Assembly (NCBI RefSeq): GCF_036311985.1 | Contig: NZ_JAZDCJ010000050.1 | Reading direction: 5' to 3' (one strand) | DNA length: 53,052 nt | Source of the DNA: JAZDCJ01 sp036311985 | GTDB taxonomy: Bacteria > Actinomycetota > Actinomycetes > Actinomycetales > Micrococcaceae | In this document: one piece after another, positions 16,268 through 24,398 of the stretch | How positions within the stretch are numbered: position 1 is the first letter of the stretch | Layout of the letters: every line of letters begins with the position of its first letter | The notes under the pieces: generated by a model | Databases searched by the model: none | What the model saw: only the letters and a program-made list of their open reading frames with translations | What the model was told of the DNA's origin: nothing | Position numbers and translations under genes: made by a program

Positions 16268-17974
16268 TCACCAGTTCATCGTGAACTGGCGGGCGGCCGC
16301 CCGCTTAAGCACCGGCACGGAGAGCGCCGCGCCGAGCGCGCGTGCCGCGACGCGGGAGAGCGGGCGGGGCAGCGGCCGTCCGAGCACCATGTTCACGTGC
16401 GCCTGCCGGCCCGCCCGTGCGGCCGCGGCGAGGCGGCGCCGTGAGAAGTGGGCGAAGCGAGCGGCTTCGTCGCCTTGAGGTGGCTCGGTTGCCGTGTCTC
16501 CTGGTTCCGGCCGCAATCCGCGCTCCGGATCCGTCGTCACCGCGGACCTGTCGCGGGCCGGGGAGGGCGCGTCCGGCCGGAGCCCCGCCACAAGTCCGCC
16601 CAGGAGGTCGGCGAGCTCGGCCGCGTCGAGCAGCCCGAGCGTCATGCCCTGGCCGCCGATCGGGCTGACCTCGTGCGCCGCGTCCCCGATGAGGATGAAC
16701 GGGCCGCGGACCATCGTGTCCGCCGTGCCGCGCCACGTGCCGAACGCGCTCGTCATCCCGGCGGTCAGCGGTTCCGGGGCGTGGCCCGTCCGTGCCGAGA
16801 CGATCCCGGCGAGCAGCGCCGCCCGCGCCTCGGGGAGCGTCCGACGGTCAGGGGCCGGCGGGATGTCGGCCCGAGGTCCTCCGCTCGAGGCCTCCCCGCG
16901 TCCGGAAGCCACCCGGCCAGTGGTGGCGGTCCCGCTTCCGGAATCCACCCGGCCGGTGGCGTCGTTCCCACCGCCGGAAGCCACCGGGCTGTCGGCCGCC
17001 GTCCCGCCGCCCGACAGCCGCACGACCCAGCGGCGCGCCTCGCCCGGCAGCGGGAACGACTCGACGATGCCCTCCGGGTGCAGGAACAAGACGGCCTCGT
17101 CGCCGAGCCCGCTGGAGTCCGCGAAGTCGCCCATGAGGTAGCGGTCCGGATAGCGGCGGCGGTGGTGGCCGATTCCCGCCAAGCCGCGCACGGTGGAGCG
17201 GATGCCATCGGCGCCCACGAGGAAGCGGGCCCGGACGGTCGAGGCCGGGCCGCCCCCGGTGGGCGTCGTGGTCACCTCAACGCCGCAGCCCGCCCCGTCG
17301 CCGTTCGCCCTACCGTTGGTCAACCCGCCGCTGTTGGGCGCAGCACGCCCGCTGGATGCGCCGGCTCCACTCGGGCGATCATCACTTTCTGGACGAATCC
17401 GTGTCCATGGGACACGGATTCGTCCAGAAGCCGATGACGGGCGGGGCGGATGGGCGGCGGCCTCGACGACCCGGTGGCCACGGCGCAGGGCGGTGTGGTC
17501 CAACGCATGGAGGCGCTCTTCGAGCAGCCTGATGGTCGTGGACTGGGGGAGCGACAGCACCCAGGGGTATGGCCCGCCGATCCGCGCAAAGTCCATCATG
17601 GCCAGGGGCCGGCTCGCGATCTCCAGACGCTGCTCCCGGGGTGTGGTGCCACAGGGGGCCGTCGACCCACCGCAACCGATGCCGCCGGACCGGATCGGCA
17701 GCCCGGCCAGGACGCCGGTGCCGCGCCGGATCCGCAGCCCCGCCGCGATCGCCGCCTCCGCGACGCCGGCCCGCGCCAGGACGGCGAGCCCGGGAGGGTG
17801 GAGGCCGATCGCGCGCGAATCCGCCGGGGGAGCGGCTTCCGGTTCGAAGACCCGTACCCTCCACCCGGCCTGGACCAGGAGCACCGCGAGGGCCAGCCCC
17901 GACGGCCCGGCACCGGCCACCACGACGTCGACCTCCTCGACCCCGCCCCCGTTCACGGCCCGGCCCCCGTTCAC
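16268..17974 (-). CDS. FAD-dependent monooxygenase of a phenolic-lipid operon (SrsC-like)
   Basis: Flavin hydroxylase of 568 residues. It has VVVAGAGPSGLALAVLLVQAG (FAD ADP-binding), LVGADGIRSTVRGLAG (DG motif) and LIGDAAHEVSPIGGQGMTLGLLDA (GD motif). It is third in a type III PKS-methyltransferase-flavoprotein operon, the order of srsABC in Streptomyces griseus, where the flavoprotein oxidises methylated resorcinols to quinols/quinones. GTG 17974 overlaps the methyltransferase stop. It is longer than typical members (about 380-450) because of low-complexity inserts: residues about 182-196 are encoded by a 20-bp-arm palindrome, and residues about 322-357 by three 36-bp repeats. The N-terminus is also encoded by repeats. 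Whether it is active is uncertain. Confidence 0.82.
   Translation of the reverse strand: MNGGRAVNGGGVEEVDVVVAGAGPSGLALAVLLVQAGWRVRVFEPEAAPPADSRAIGLHPPGLAVLARAGVAEAAIAAGLRIRRGTGVLAGLPIRSGGIGCGGSTAPCGTTPREQRLEIASRPLAMMDFARIGGPYPWVLSLPQSTTIRLLEERLHALDHTALRRGHRVVEAAAHPPRPSSASGRIRVPWTRIRPESDDRPSGAGASSGRAAPNSGGLTNGRANGDGAGCGVEVTTTPTGGGPASTVRARFLVGADGIRSTVRGLAGIGHHRRRYPDRYLMGDFADSSGLGDEAVLFLHPEGIVESFPLPGEARRWVVRLSGGGTAADSPVASGGGNDATGRVDSGSGTATTGRVASGRGEASSGGPRADIPPAPDRRTLPEARAALLAGIVSARTGHAPEPLTAGMTSAFGTWRGTADTMVRGPFILIGDAAHEVSPIGGQGMTLGLLDAAELADLLGGLVAGLRPDAPSPARDRSAVTTDPERGLRPEPGDTATEPPQGDEAARFAHFSRRRLAAAARAGRQAHVNMVLGRPLPRPLSRVAARALGAALSVPVLKRAAARQFTMNW
16902..17009. repeat. Three 36-bp tandem repeats inside the monooxygenase gene
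   Basis: Units 16902-16937, 16938-16973 and 16974-17009 each begin CCGGAAGCCACC or CCGGAATCCACC. As 36 is a multiple of three, they add 12-residue repeats (SGxGxxxTGRVxS-like on the coding strand) without breaking the frame. Confidence 0.8.
17387..17429. repeat. 20-bp-arm palindrome inside the monooxygenase gene
   Basis: TTCTGGACGAATCCGTGTCC (17387-17406) is perfectly complementary to 17410-17429 around the 3-nt loop ATG. It keeps the reading frame open and encodes an Arg/Ile/Pro stretch not expected in the family, so it looks like an inserted element. Confidence 0.85.
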
Positions 17975-18014
17975 AGCCCCGCCCCTGTTGACGGCCCGGC
18001 CCCCGTTGACGGCC
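17943..18014. repeat. 18-bp minisatellite (4 units) spanning the methyltransferase/monooxygenase junction
   Basis: Units start at 17943, 17961, 17979 and 17997, with core CCCCGTTCACGGCC or CCCCGTTGACGGCC, plus a partial fifth. They encode the C-terminal AGPSTGAGPSTG of the methyltransferase and the N-terminal NGGRAVNGGG of the monooxygenase. They also contain the overlapping stop and GTG start codons. Confidence 0.8.
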
Positions 18015-18705
18015 CGGCCCGGTGGATCAACAGGTTACGGAACGGCGGCCGGGCCACCGCTTCCCACGCGGGAGGCGTCGCGGCCTCCAGCTCGGCCAGG
18101 GTGTAGCTGCGGCGGATCGAGGTCAGGCCGTCGCACCGGATGAAGGAGCCCGGGGCGAGCGGCGCGGCGGCCGCCCAGAACAGCGCGTAGGCGGCGCGGG
18201 AGCGCCGGATGTCGTTGTGAACGGCGATCCCGCCGGGGGCCAGGAGCCGTTCCGAATCGGCGAGCAGGCCGGCGAACGCCTCCTCGTCGAGGTGGTGCAG
18301 CACGTGGTTGGACACGACGGCGTGGAACCGCCGGCCCGAGGCGGCCACGGCGGCACTCGTGGCCCGCTCGAAGCGGACCCCGGCGTCGTACCCTGCTCCC
18401 TGGGCGAACGCCTGCGCCCGCGCGTCCGGGTCGATCCCGGTGACCCGCAGGCGGATCCCGTCCCTCGCCGCGAGGCGGTGCAGGTGTGCCGCGACGTCCC
18501 CGCCGCCGCAGCCGACGTCGAGCAGCTCGGCGGCGCCAGTGAGCGGCAGCGCCGGCCGCAGCAGCCCGCGGTAGACCGCGGCCCAGCCGGCGAGGGCACG
18601 GTTGACGTAGGGGAAGCGGGCGTAGGTCGCGGCGAGCCGCGCGGGGTCGCACCCGGGCCGGTCCATCTCCTCGACCGCGTCGACGGCCCGGTCCCGCAGC
18701 CCCAC
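17971..18705 (-). CDS. Class I SAM-dependent methyltransferase (SrsB-like)
   Basis: Product of 244 residues. The SAM-binding motif I LLDVGCGGGDVAAHLHRLA is followed by GIDPDARA (acidic end of strand 2) and a post-motif block HAVVSNHVLHHLDEEAFAG. It sits 1 bp after the type III PKS gene and overlaps the flavoprotein gene by 4 nt. In the srs-type pathway the corresponding enzyme O-methylates the resorcinol made by the PKS, the presumed role here. The repeat-encoded tail AGPSTGAGPSTGAGL is odd and may be dispensable. Confidence 0.85.
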   Translation of the reverse strand: MGLRDRAVDAVEEMDRPGCDPARLAATYARFPYVNRALAGWAAVYRGLLRPALPLTGAAELLDVGCGGGDVAAHLHRLAARDGIRLRVTGIDPDARAQAFAQGAGYDAGVRFERATSAAVAASGRRFHAVVSNHVLHHLDEEAFAGLLADSERLLAPGGIAVHNDIRRSRAAYALFWAAAAPLAPGSFIRCDGLTSIRRSYTLAELEAATPPAWEAVARPPFRNLLIHRAGPSTGAGPSTGAGL

Positions 18706-18706
18706 G

Positions 18707-19837
18707 TCAGCGGCCGGGCAGCAGTGTCATGAGGGAGGTCTCCACGGTCAGCCCCGGGCCGAAGGCCATGGAGCACACGCGCCCCGGCGCCCCCGAATCC
18801 AGGATCTCCTTGAGCACGAACAACACGGTGGAGCTGGACATGTTGCCGTAGTCGCGCAGCACGGTCCGCGCGGGGACCAGCTGCCCGTCGTCCAGCTCCA
18901 AGCGGTGTTGCACGCGGTCCAGGATGGCCCGGCCGCCGGGGTGGATGCCCCAGTGCTCGATCTCCGCGTAGGCGCGCCCGGCGAGCGAGGGGTCGCGGGC
19001 CAGGAGGGGTTCGAGCGCGCCGACGATGTGGTCGTCGATGATGTGCGGCACATAGGTCCCCAGGACCATCTCGAAGCCCTCGTCGCCGATGTTCCACGCC
19101 ATCGAGTCCTCGCCGACGGGCGTCAGCACGGTCTCGAAGTGGTCCAGGCTGAACGCCGGCGTCGTGGCTTCCGGCCCGGGCGGGCGCGCCGTGACGACTG
19201 CGGCCGCCGCTCCGTCCGCGAAGAGCGCCGAGCCCATGATGGTGTCCGGGTTGTTGGAGGTCCGCACGTGCAGCGAGCACAGCTCGGCGCACACCACGAG
19301 CACCACCGCGTCGGGGTCCGCCTCGCAGAACAGCTTCGCGGCCCGCAGCCCCGGGAACGCGGCGTAGCAGCCCATGAACCCCAGGTGGTAGCGCTGCACG
19401 GACGGGGCCAGCCCCAGCCCGCGGACCAGCTGGTAGTCCGGCCCGGGGTTGTAGAAGCCCGTGCAGGAGACCGTGACGACGTGCGTGACGTCCTCCGGCC
19501 CCAGGTCCGGGCAGGCCTCGAGCGCGCGCCGGCCGGATTCGAGGAACAGCGCGGACGCCTCCTCGGCGAAGACGGCGTTGCGGACCTTGGTGGAGGGGCT
19601 GAGCAGGTTCCCGGTCTCAGGGTCGTAGAACAGCGGGGACCCGGCGCGGGCTTCGGTGGTCAGCTCGCCGATGACGGTGTGGCGCGTGCGGATGTCGGCC
19701 GAGTCGAAGGACGTCGCCACGAGCCGCTGGCCGAGCCGGGTCAGCCCCGGCTGCGCGGCGAACACGTCCCGGGCCAGGTCCTGGTGCAGCACGGTGGAGG
19801 GGACGGCGGTCTCGATGGTGCGCAGCAGTACCGGCAT
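18707..19837 (-). CDS. Type III polyketide synthase (SrsA/chalcone-synthase family)
   Basis: Homodimeric ketosynthase of 376 residues that extends a fatty acyl or other starter CoA with malonyl-type units and cyclises the product. The Cys-His-Asn triad is intact: C157 in LGFMGCYAAFPGLRAAK, H299 in HWGIHPGGRAILD and N332 in RDYGNMSSSTVLF. The C-terminal GFGPG loop appears as MAFGPGLTVE. The genes downstream (methyltransferase, flavoprotein) match the srs phenolic-lipid operon, so an alkylresorcinol/quinone lipid is the best guess, but starter and length of product cannot be read from sequence. Confidence 0.92.
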   Translation of the reverse strand: MPVLLRTIETAVPSTVLHQDLARDVFAAQPGLTRLGQRLVATSFDSADIRTRHTVIGELTTEARAGSPLFYDPETGNLLSPSTKVRNAVFAEEASALFLESGRRALEACPDLGPEDVTHVVTVSCTGFYNPGPDYQLVRGLGLAPSVQRYHLGFMGCYAAFPGLRAAKLFCEADPDAVVLVVCAELCSLHVRTSNNPDTIMGSALFADGAAAAVVTARPPGPEATTPAFSLDHFETVLTPVGEDSMAWNIGDEGFEMVLGTYVPHIIDDHIVGALEPLLARDPSLAGRAYAEIEHWGIHPGGRAILDRVQHRLELDDGQLVPARTVLRDYGNMSSSTVLFVLKEILDSGAPGRVCSMAFGPGLTVETSLMTLLPGR

Positions 19838-19924
19838 AGCGCGAGCCTACGGTCCGTGCCGGCGGCCGTCTAGGGCGGCCCCGGGAGGGGGAGGACGACG
19901 CCGGACGGGGCCCGGGTGCGCCGC

Positions 19925-20779
19925 CTACCCCTTGCGGTGGCCGGCCGCGCGGCGGGAGGCCATGAGCCGTTCGACGACGGACAAGGCGGTCGCGGCGTTG
20001 CCTCCCGGGCCCACCGCGAGGTAGGTGGGGGCCTCGTGCGCGGGGCGTGATTCGTCGTCGTACCGGAACGGCAGGTAGCTGCCGCCGGACTGGCGGACCA
20101 GGAACGCGCCCGCCGCGACGTCCCACGGGTTCGTGTCGAAGCCCAGGGTGATGTCCGCCCAGCCGGCCGCGACGTGGGCGAGCATCAGGGCTCCGCTGAC
20201 CTTGCGACGCAGGGTGGCGTAGGTGCCGACGAGCTCGGCGAAGGCCTCGAGGCCGGCGGGCCCGTCGAGGGCGAGCGCCTCGGCGGAGGGGTAGTCGGTC
20301 ATGATCGAGGCACGGGACTCCTCGGCGTGCGCGGCGGGGCGCAAGACCCCGCCGTTGAGGTAGGCCCCGCCCGAATCCGCGCTGAACAGCAGCTCGGCGA
20401 CCGGGTCGTAGACGACGCCGGCGACGACCTCGCCGTCGAGCGCCGCGGCGATGGAGACGCAGAAGAACGCGACGCCGTGGGCGAAGTTGCTGGTCCCGTC
20501 GATGGGATCCACGATCCACTCCACGCGGCCCCTCCCGCGGTGCCCGCCCTCCTCGCCGAGGATCCGGCTGTCCGGCTCGGCGGAGAGCACATGCTCCGCG
20601 ATCGCCTCCTCCGACGCCTTGTCGTAGACGGTCACGAGGTCGTGGTGGTTGCTCTTCTGGGTGATCGCGAGCTCGGAGCGGAAGGCCCCGCGGAGCATCG
20701 GGCCGACCGCGCGCGCGGCGTCCTCGGCGATCGAGCGGAGTCGGGCGGAGCGCTGGGCGGGGGTCTCGTTGGGATCCAC
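19925..20779 (-). CDS. Inositol monophosphatase-family phosphatase
   Basis: Mg2+-dependent phosphomonoesterase of 284 residues. Metal-site motifs are SRILGEEGG, EWIVDPIDGTSNFAHG and the distal NPWDVAAGAFLVRQSGG. DLVTVYDKASEEAI near the N-terminus is the usual motif that holds the first metal loop. Substrate could be myo-inositol phosphate, 3'-phosphoadenosine phosphate or histidinol phosphate; the sequence does not decide. It is upstream of, but 87 bp apart from, the PKS operon on the same strand and divergent from the MarR gene. Confidence 0.88.
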   Translation of the reverse strand: MDPNETPAQRSARLRSIAEDAARAVGPMLRGAFRSELAITQKSNHHDLVTVYDKASEEAIAEHVLSAEPDSRILGEEGGHRGRGRVEWIVDPIDGTSNFAHGVAFFCVSIAAALDGEVVAGVVYDPVAELLFSADSGGAYLNGGVLRPAAHAEESRASIMTDYPSAEALALDGPAGLEAFAELVGTYATLRRKVSGALMLAHVAAGWADITLGFDTNPWDVAAGAFLVRQSGGSYLPFRYDDESRPAHEAPTYLAVGPGGNAATALSVVERLMASRRAAGHRKG

Positions 20780-20860
20780 GGTCCCAGCCTATCGGTGCGC
20801 GGGCCCGGCGGGACCGCCGCCCGGGCCGGGTTCCCGCGGCCGTCATCTTCGACACATTCA

Positions 20861-20906
20861 TTGATTGCGGCAAGCAACCATGCCTATGGTTGTCCTAGGC
20901 AATCAA
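20861..20906 (+). promoter_or_regulatory. MarR promoter with concentric dyad operator
   Basis: TTGATTGC (20861-20868) pairs with GCAATCAA (20899-20906). Inside it, AACCAT (20876-20881) pairs with ATGGTT (20886-20891). Both dyads share the same centre. A promoter TTGATT (20861)/TATGGT (20885), spacer 18, is embedded, so binding would block the MarR-exporter operon. Autoregulation is inferred. Confidence 0.6.
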
Positions 20907-20964
20907 ACTCCGTTCCCCGCGTCCCGGGCCGACCCCGGGGCGCCGCTTGCGCAAGGACCCCCCC

Positions 20965-21429
20965 GTGGCACTGAATACAGAGACCGCCCTCAAGCTCGTG
21001 GAGAGCATCCAGTCCTTCCACCAGGTGCTCAAGTGCGTCAGCCATGCGGGCCTGCGCCCCGGCCAGCCGGGGCTCGGCCCGCTCGCCGTGCTGGAGCGCA
21101 TCGAGCGCTCCGAGCCGGCCCGGGCGGTCGACGTCGCGAAGGGCCTCGGCATCGGCCCCGCGGCGCTGAGCCGCCACGTCGCCGAGCTCGAGTCCTCCGC
21201 CCTCGTCCTGCGCGGCCCCGACCCCGACGACGCCCGCGCCCAGCTCCTGCGGCTCAGCGACGCCGGCCGGGACGCCGTCGCGGCGGCCCGCGACCGCCGC
21301 GTGGAGGTCCTCGTGCGCCTCCTTGACGGCTGGGACGAGGCGCGCGCCCTCGACGCGACGGGCCTGCTCGACGACCTCGCCCTGCACTTGCGCGACGGGC
21401 TGCGGACCTCCCGGGAGGAGCAGGCATGA
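20965..21429 (+). CDS. MarR-family regulator
   Basis: Winged-helix repressor of 154 residues. Landmarks are LAVLERIERSEPARAVDVAKGLGIGPAALSRHVAELE and the wing DPDDARAQLLRLSDAGRDAV. I chose GTG 20965 because AAGGA lies 7 nt upstream; the in-frame TTG at 20947 has no ribosome site. Its stop overlaps the ATG of the DHA2 transporter by 4 nt, so it most likely controls that exporter and itself through the dyad at 20861-20906. The ligand is unknown, probably a toxic small molecule. Confidence 0.88.
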   Translation: MALNTETALKLVESIQSFHQVLKCVSHAGLRPGQPGLGPLAVLERIERSEPARAVDVAKGLGIGPAALSRHVAELESSALVLRGPDPDDARAQLLRLSDAGRDAVAAARDRRVEVLVRLLDGWDEARALDATGLLDDLALHLRDGLRTSREEQA

Positions 21430-23102
21430 GCCCCGAGGACTTCCGTGGGGACCCCGCCCGCCGCCCCGGCACGTCCCGGGGGAACGACGCCGATGCCGCC
21501 CCGGGCGCCGAACCCTCCCGGGAAGCGGGGAGCCCGGGCGGTCTCTTCGGCGACACGGCGATTCCGCACCCCGACGCGGGCACGCAGGGCCTGATCACCG
21601 CGGCGACCCCGATCGTCCCGCCGGCGCCGGACGCCCCACCCCGGCCGGGCTCCGCGCCCGAGCCGGGCCCCGGCGTCGTCCGTCCCGAGCCCGTCGCGGA
21701 CGTGCCGCAGATGACCAGGCAGGAGGTCCTGCGCTCCATCACGGGCGTGCTCGCGAGCTTTTTCGCGGCCATGCTCGCGGCGACGATCGTCTCGATCGCC
21801 CTGCCGACGATCATGGCCGACCTCGGTGGCTCCCAGACCGACTTCGCCTGGACGATCACCGCGGCGCTGCTCGCCAACGCGGCCTCCACGCCGATCTGGG
21901 GCAAGCTCGCCGACCTCTTCGACAAGAAGCTGCTCACGCAGATCGGCATCGCCGTGTTCGTCATCGGCTCGCTCCTGGCCGGATTCGCCCTCAACATCCC
22001 CATGCTCATGGCCTCCCGCGTCGTCCAGGGCCTCGGCATGGGCGGACTGACCGCGATGGGCATGGCCGTCATCGGCTCCGTCATCCCGCCGCGGGAACGC
22101 GGCCGCTACTCCGGCTACTTCGGCGCCGTCATGGCTGTCGCGACCGCGGGCGGGCCGCTGCTCGGCGGCTTCATCGTGGACACCCCGCTCGGATGGCGCT
22201 GGACGTTCTGGATCGGCATCCCGCTCGCGCTCGTGTCCATGGTGCTGATCCACAAGACCCTGCACCTCGTCCACGTGCCGCGGAAGGTCTACATCGACTG
22301 GGCGGGATCGCTCCTCGTCACCGCGGCCGTGGCCACGCTGCTGATCTGGGTCTCGTTCGTCGGCCAGGAGGGCGGCTTCGCGTGGGCCTCGTGGCAGACG
22401 GCCGTGATGGTCGGCGGCTCGCTCGTGCTCACCGCCGTGCTGCTGTTCGTCGAAGGGCGGGTCCCCGATCCCGTGATCCCGCTGAAGATCATCAGCCAGC
22501 GCACCACCGCCCTGGCCATCCTCGCCTCCATCGCGATCGGCGTCGGCATGTTCGGCACGGGCGCGTTCCTCGGCCAGTACTTCCAGCTCGCCGTCGGCGC
22601 CACCCCGACCATGGCGGGCGTCTACACGATGCCGATGATCCTCGGAAACCTCATCGGCTCCGTGGTCTCCGGGCAGCTGATCAGCCGCTTTGGGCGCTGG
22701 AAGGTCTTCCTGGTCATCGGCTCCCTCGCCAACGTCGCCGGGCTCGGGATGCTCGGCCTCATGGACGCCTCCACGCCGTTCTGGTACCTCGCCGCGGGCA
22801 TGGTGCTCAACGGGCTCGGCATGGGCATGATGCTGCAGAACCTGGTCCTCGCCGTGCAGAACACCGTGAAGGTCACCCAGATCGGCACGGCGAGCTCTTC
22901 CGTGGCGTTCTTCCGCTCCGTCGGCGGCGCCGCCGGGGTCGCCGTGCTGGGCGCCGTCCTCTCGGAGCAGGTCGCGTCCCGCGGCCCAGGCGCCCTCGGC
23001 GAGGCGACCGCCGTCGTCTTCCTGATCTCCGCGGCCGTGGCCCTCGCCGCGTTCCTCTGCGTGGTCTTCATCAAGGAGGTCCCGCTGCGGCGCTCGGTGT
23101 AG
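21426..23102 (+). CDS. DHA2-family (14-helix) MFS drug exporter
   Basis: Proton-driven multidrug exporter of 558 residues. An unusual N-tail of about 95 Pro/Ala/Gly-rich residues precedes the first helix (SFFAAMLAATIVSIALPTIM, with the early ALP motif of DHA2 pumps). Motif A appears as GKLADLFDKKLL and the motif C region as VMAVATAGGPLLGGFIVD. The start overlaps the MarR stop (ATGA). The membrane-helix count and motif order fit EmrB/QacA-type transporters. Confidence 0.9.
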   Translation: MSPEDFRGDPARRPGTSRGNDADAAPGAEPSREAGSPGGLFGDTAIPHPDAGTQGLITAATPIVPPAPDAPPRPGSAPEPGPGVVRPEPVADVPQMTRQEVLRSITGVLASFFAAMLAATIVSIALPTIMADLGGSQTDFAWTITAALLANAASTPIWGKLADLFDKKLLTQIGIAVFVIGSLLAGFALNIPMLMASRVVQGLGMGGLTAMGMAVIGSVIPPRERGRYSGYFGAVMAVATAGGPLLGGFIVDTPLGWRWTFWIGIPLALVSMVLIHKTLHLVHVPRKVYIDWAGSLLVTAAVATLLIWVSFVGQEGGFAWASWQTAVMVGGSLVLTAVLLFVEGRVPDPVIPLKIISQRTTALAILASIAIGVGMFGTGAFLGQYFQLAVGATPTMAGVYTMPMILGNLIGSVVSGQLISRFGRWKVFLVIGSLANVAGLGMLGLMDASTPFWYLAAGMVLNGLGMGMMLQNLVLAVQNTVKVTQIGTASSSVAFFRSVGGAAGVAVLGAVLSEQVASRGPGALGEATAVVFLISAAVALAAFLCVVFIKEVPLRRSV

Positions 23103-23164
23103 GGCCTGCGTGCCATGATGGATCCGCGCCGCAGCAACCGCACCCCCACGGCAAGGAGGCCACA

Positions 23165-24391
23165 GTGGACGCCCCGAGCAATGAGTCCCCCGCCGACGAG
23201 TTCCCCGCCCAGGAGTCCCGCGCGGACGGAGCGAGCCCGGCGGACCTGATCGACGTCGACGCCCTGCTCGGCCCGGAGGAGCTCGCCCTGCGCGCCGAGG
23301 TCCGCGGCTTCGTGGACGAGGCCGTCCGGCCGCACATCGGCACGTGGTACGACTCCGCCCGCTTCCCGGCCGAGCTCGTGCCCGAGCTCGGGCGCCGCGG
23401 CCTGCTCGGCATGCACCTGGAGGGCTACGGCTGCGCGGGCCGCAGCGCGGTCGAGTACGGGATCGCGGCCGCCGAGCTCGAGGCCGGGGACTCCGGGATC
23501 CGCACGTTCGTCTCCGTCCAGGGCTCGCTGGCCATGACGGCCATCCACCGCTTCGGCTCCGAGGAGCAGAAGAGGCGCTGGCTGCCGGGCATGGCGGCGG
23601 GGGAGCTCATCGGCTGCTTCGCGCTGACCGAGCCGGACTCGGGCTCCGACCCCGGATCGATGCGCACGACCGCCCGCCGGGACGCCTCCGGCGACTGGGT
23701 GCTCAACGGCGCCAAGCGGTGGATCGGGCTCGCGAACCTCGCCGACGTCGCCGTCGTCTGGGCGCGGAGCGACGACGGCATCCGCGGCTTCCTGGTTCCC
23801 GGCCGGACCCCGGGCTTCACGGCCACCCCGATCGAGGGCAAGCTCTCGATGCGGGCCTCGGTGCAGTGCGGGATCGAGCTCGAGGACGTGCGCCTGCCCG
23901 CCGACGCGGTGCTGCCCGGGGCGCTGGGGCTCAAGGGCCCGTTCACGTGCCTGAACGAGGCCCGCTACGGGATCGCCTGGGGGGCCATGGGCGCGGCGCG
24001 GGACAGCTTCGAGGCCGCGCTGGACTACGCGCAACGGCGGATGCAGTTCGGGCGGCCGCTCGCCGCCTACCAGTTGACGCAGGCCAAGCTCGTGGACATG
24101 GCGCTCGAGATCAACAAGGGCTTCCTCCTGGCGCTGCATCTGGGGCGCATGAAGGACGCGGGCACGCTCTCGCCGCAGCAGATCAGCGTCGGCAAGCTCA
24201 ACAACTGCCGCGAGGCCATCGCGATCGCCCGCGAGGCGCGCACGATCCTCGGCGGCAACGGGATCACGCTCGAGCACTCGCCGCTGCGCCACGCCAACAA
24301 CCTCGAGTCGGTGCGCACCTACGAGGGCACCGACGAAGTGCACCTGCTCATCCTCGGCCAGCGGCTCACGGGCCACGCGGCGTTCCGCTAG
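23165..24391 (+). CDS. Acyl-CoA dehydrogenase, glutaryl-CoA dehydrogenase-like
   Basis: FAD enzyme of 408 residues. Family blocks are LLGMHLEGYGCAGRSAVEYG, FALTEPDSGSDPGSM, WVLNGAKRWIGLANLADV and YEGTDEVHLLILGQRLTG, whose Glu is the usual catalytic base. The pattern RTFVSVQGSLAM plus the EGYGCAG block resembles glutaryl-CoA dehydrogenases, which oxidise and decarboxylate glutaryl-CoA to crotonyl-CoA. Start GTG 23165 follows AAGGAGG. It is 62 bp after the exporter gene and may be read from the same transcript. Confidence 0.88.
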   Translation: MDAPSNESPADEFPAQESRADGASPADLIDVDALLGPEELALRAEVRGFVDEAVRPHIGTWYDSARFPAELVPELGRRGLLGMHLEGYGCAGRSAVEYGIAAAELEAGDSGIRTFVSVQGSLAMTAIHRFGSEEQKRRWLPGMAAGELIGCFALTEPDSGSDPGSMRTTARRDASGDWVLNGAKRWIGLANLADVAVVWARSDDGIRGFLVPGRTPGFTATPIEGKLSMRASVQCGIELEDVRLPADAVLPGALGLKGPFTCLNEARYGIAWGAMGAARDSFEAALDYAQRRMQFGRPLAAYQLTQAKLVDMALEINKGFLLALHLGRMKDAGTLSPQQISVGKLNNCREAIAIAREARTILGGNGITLEHSPLRHANNLESVRTYEGTDEVHLLILGQRLTGHAAFR

Positions 24392-24398
24392 GGCGGGG

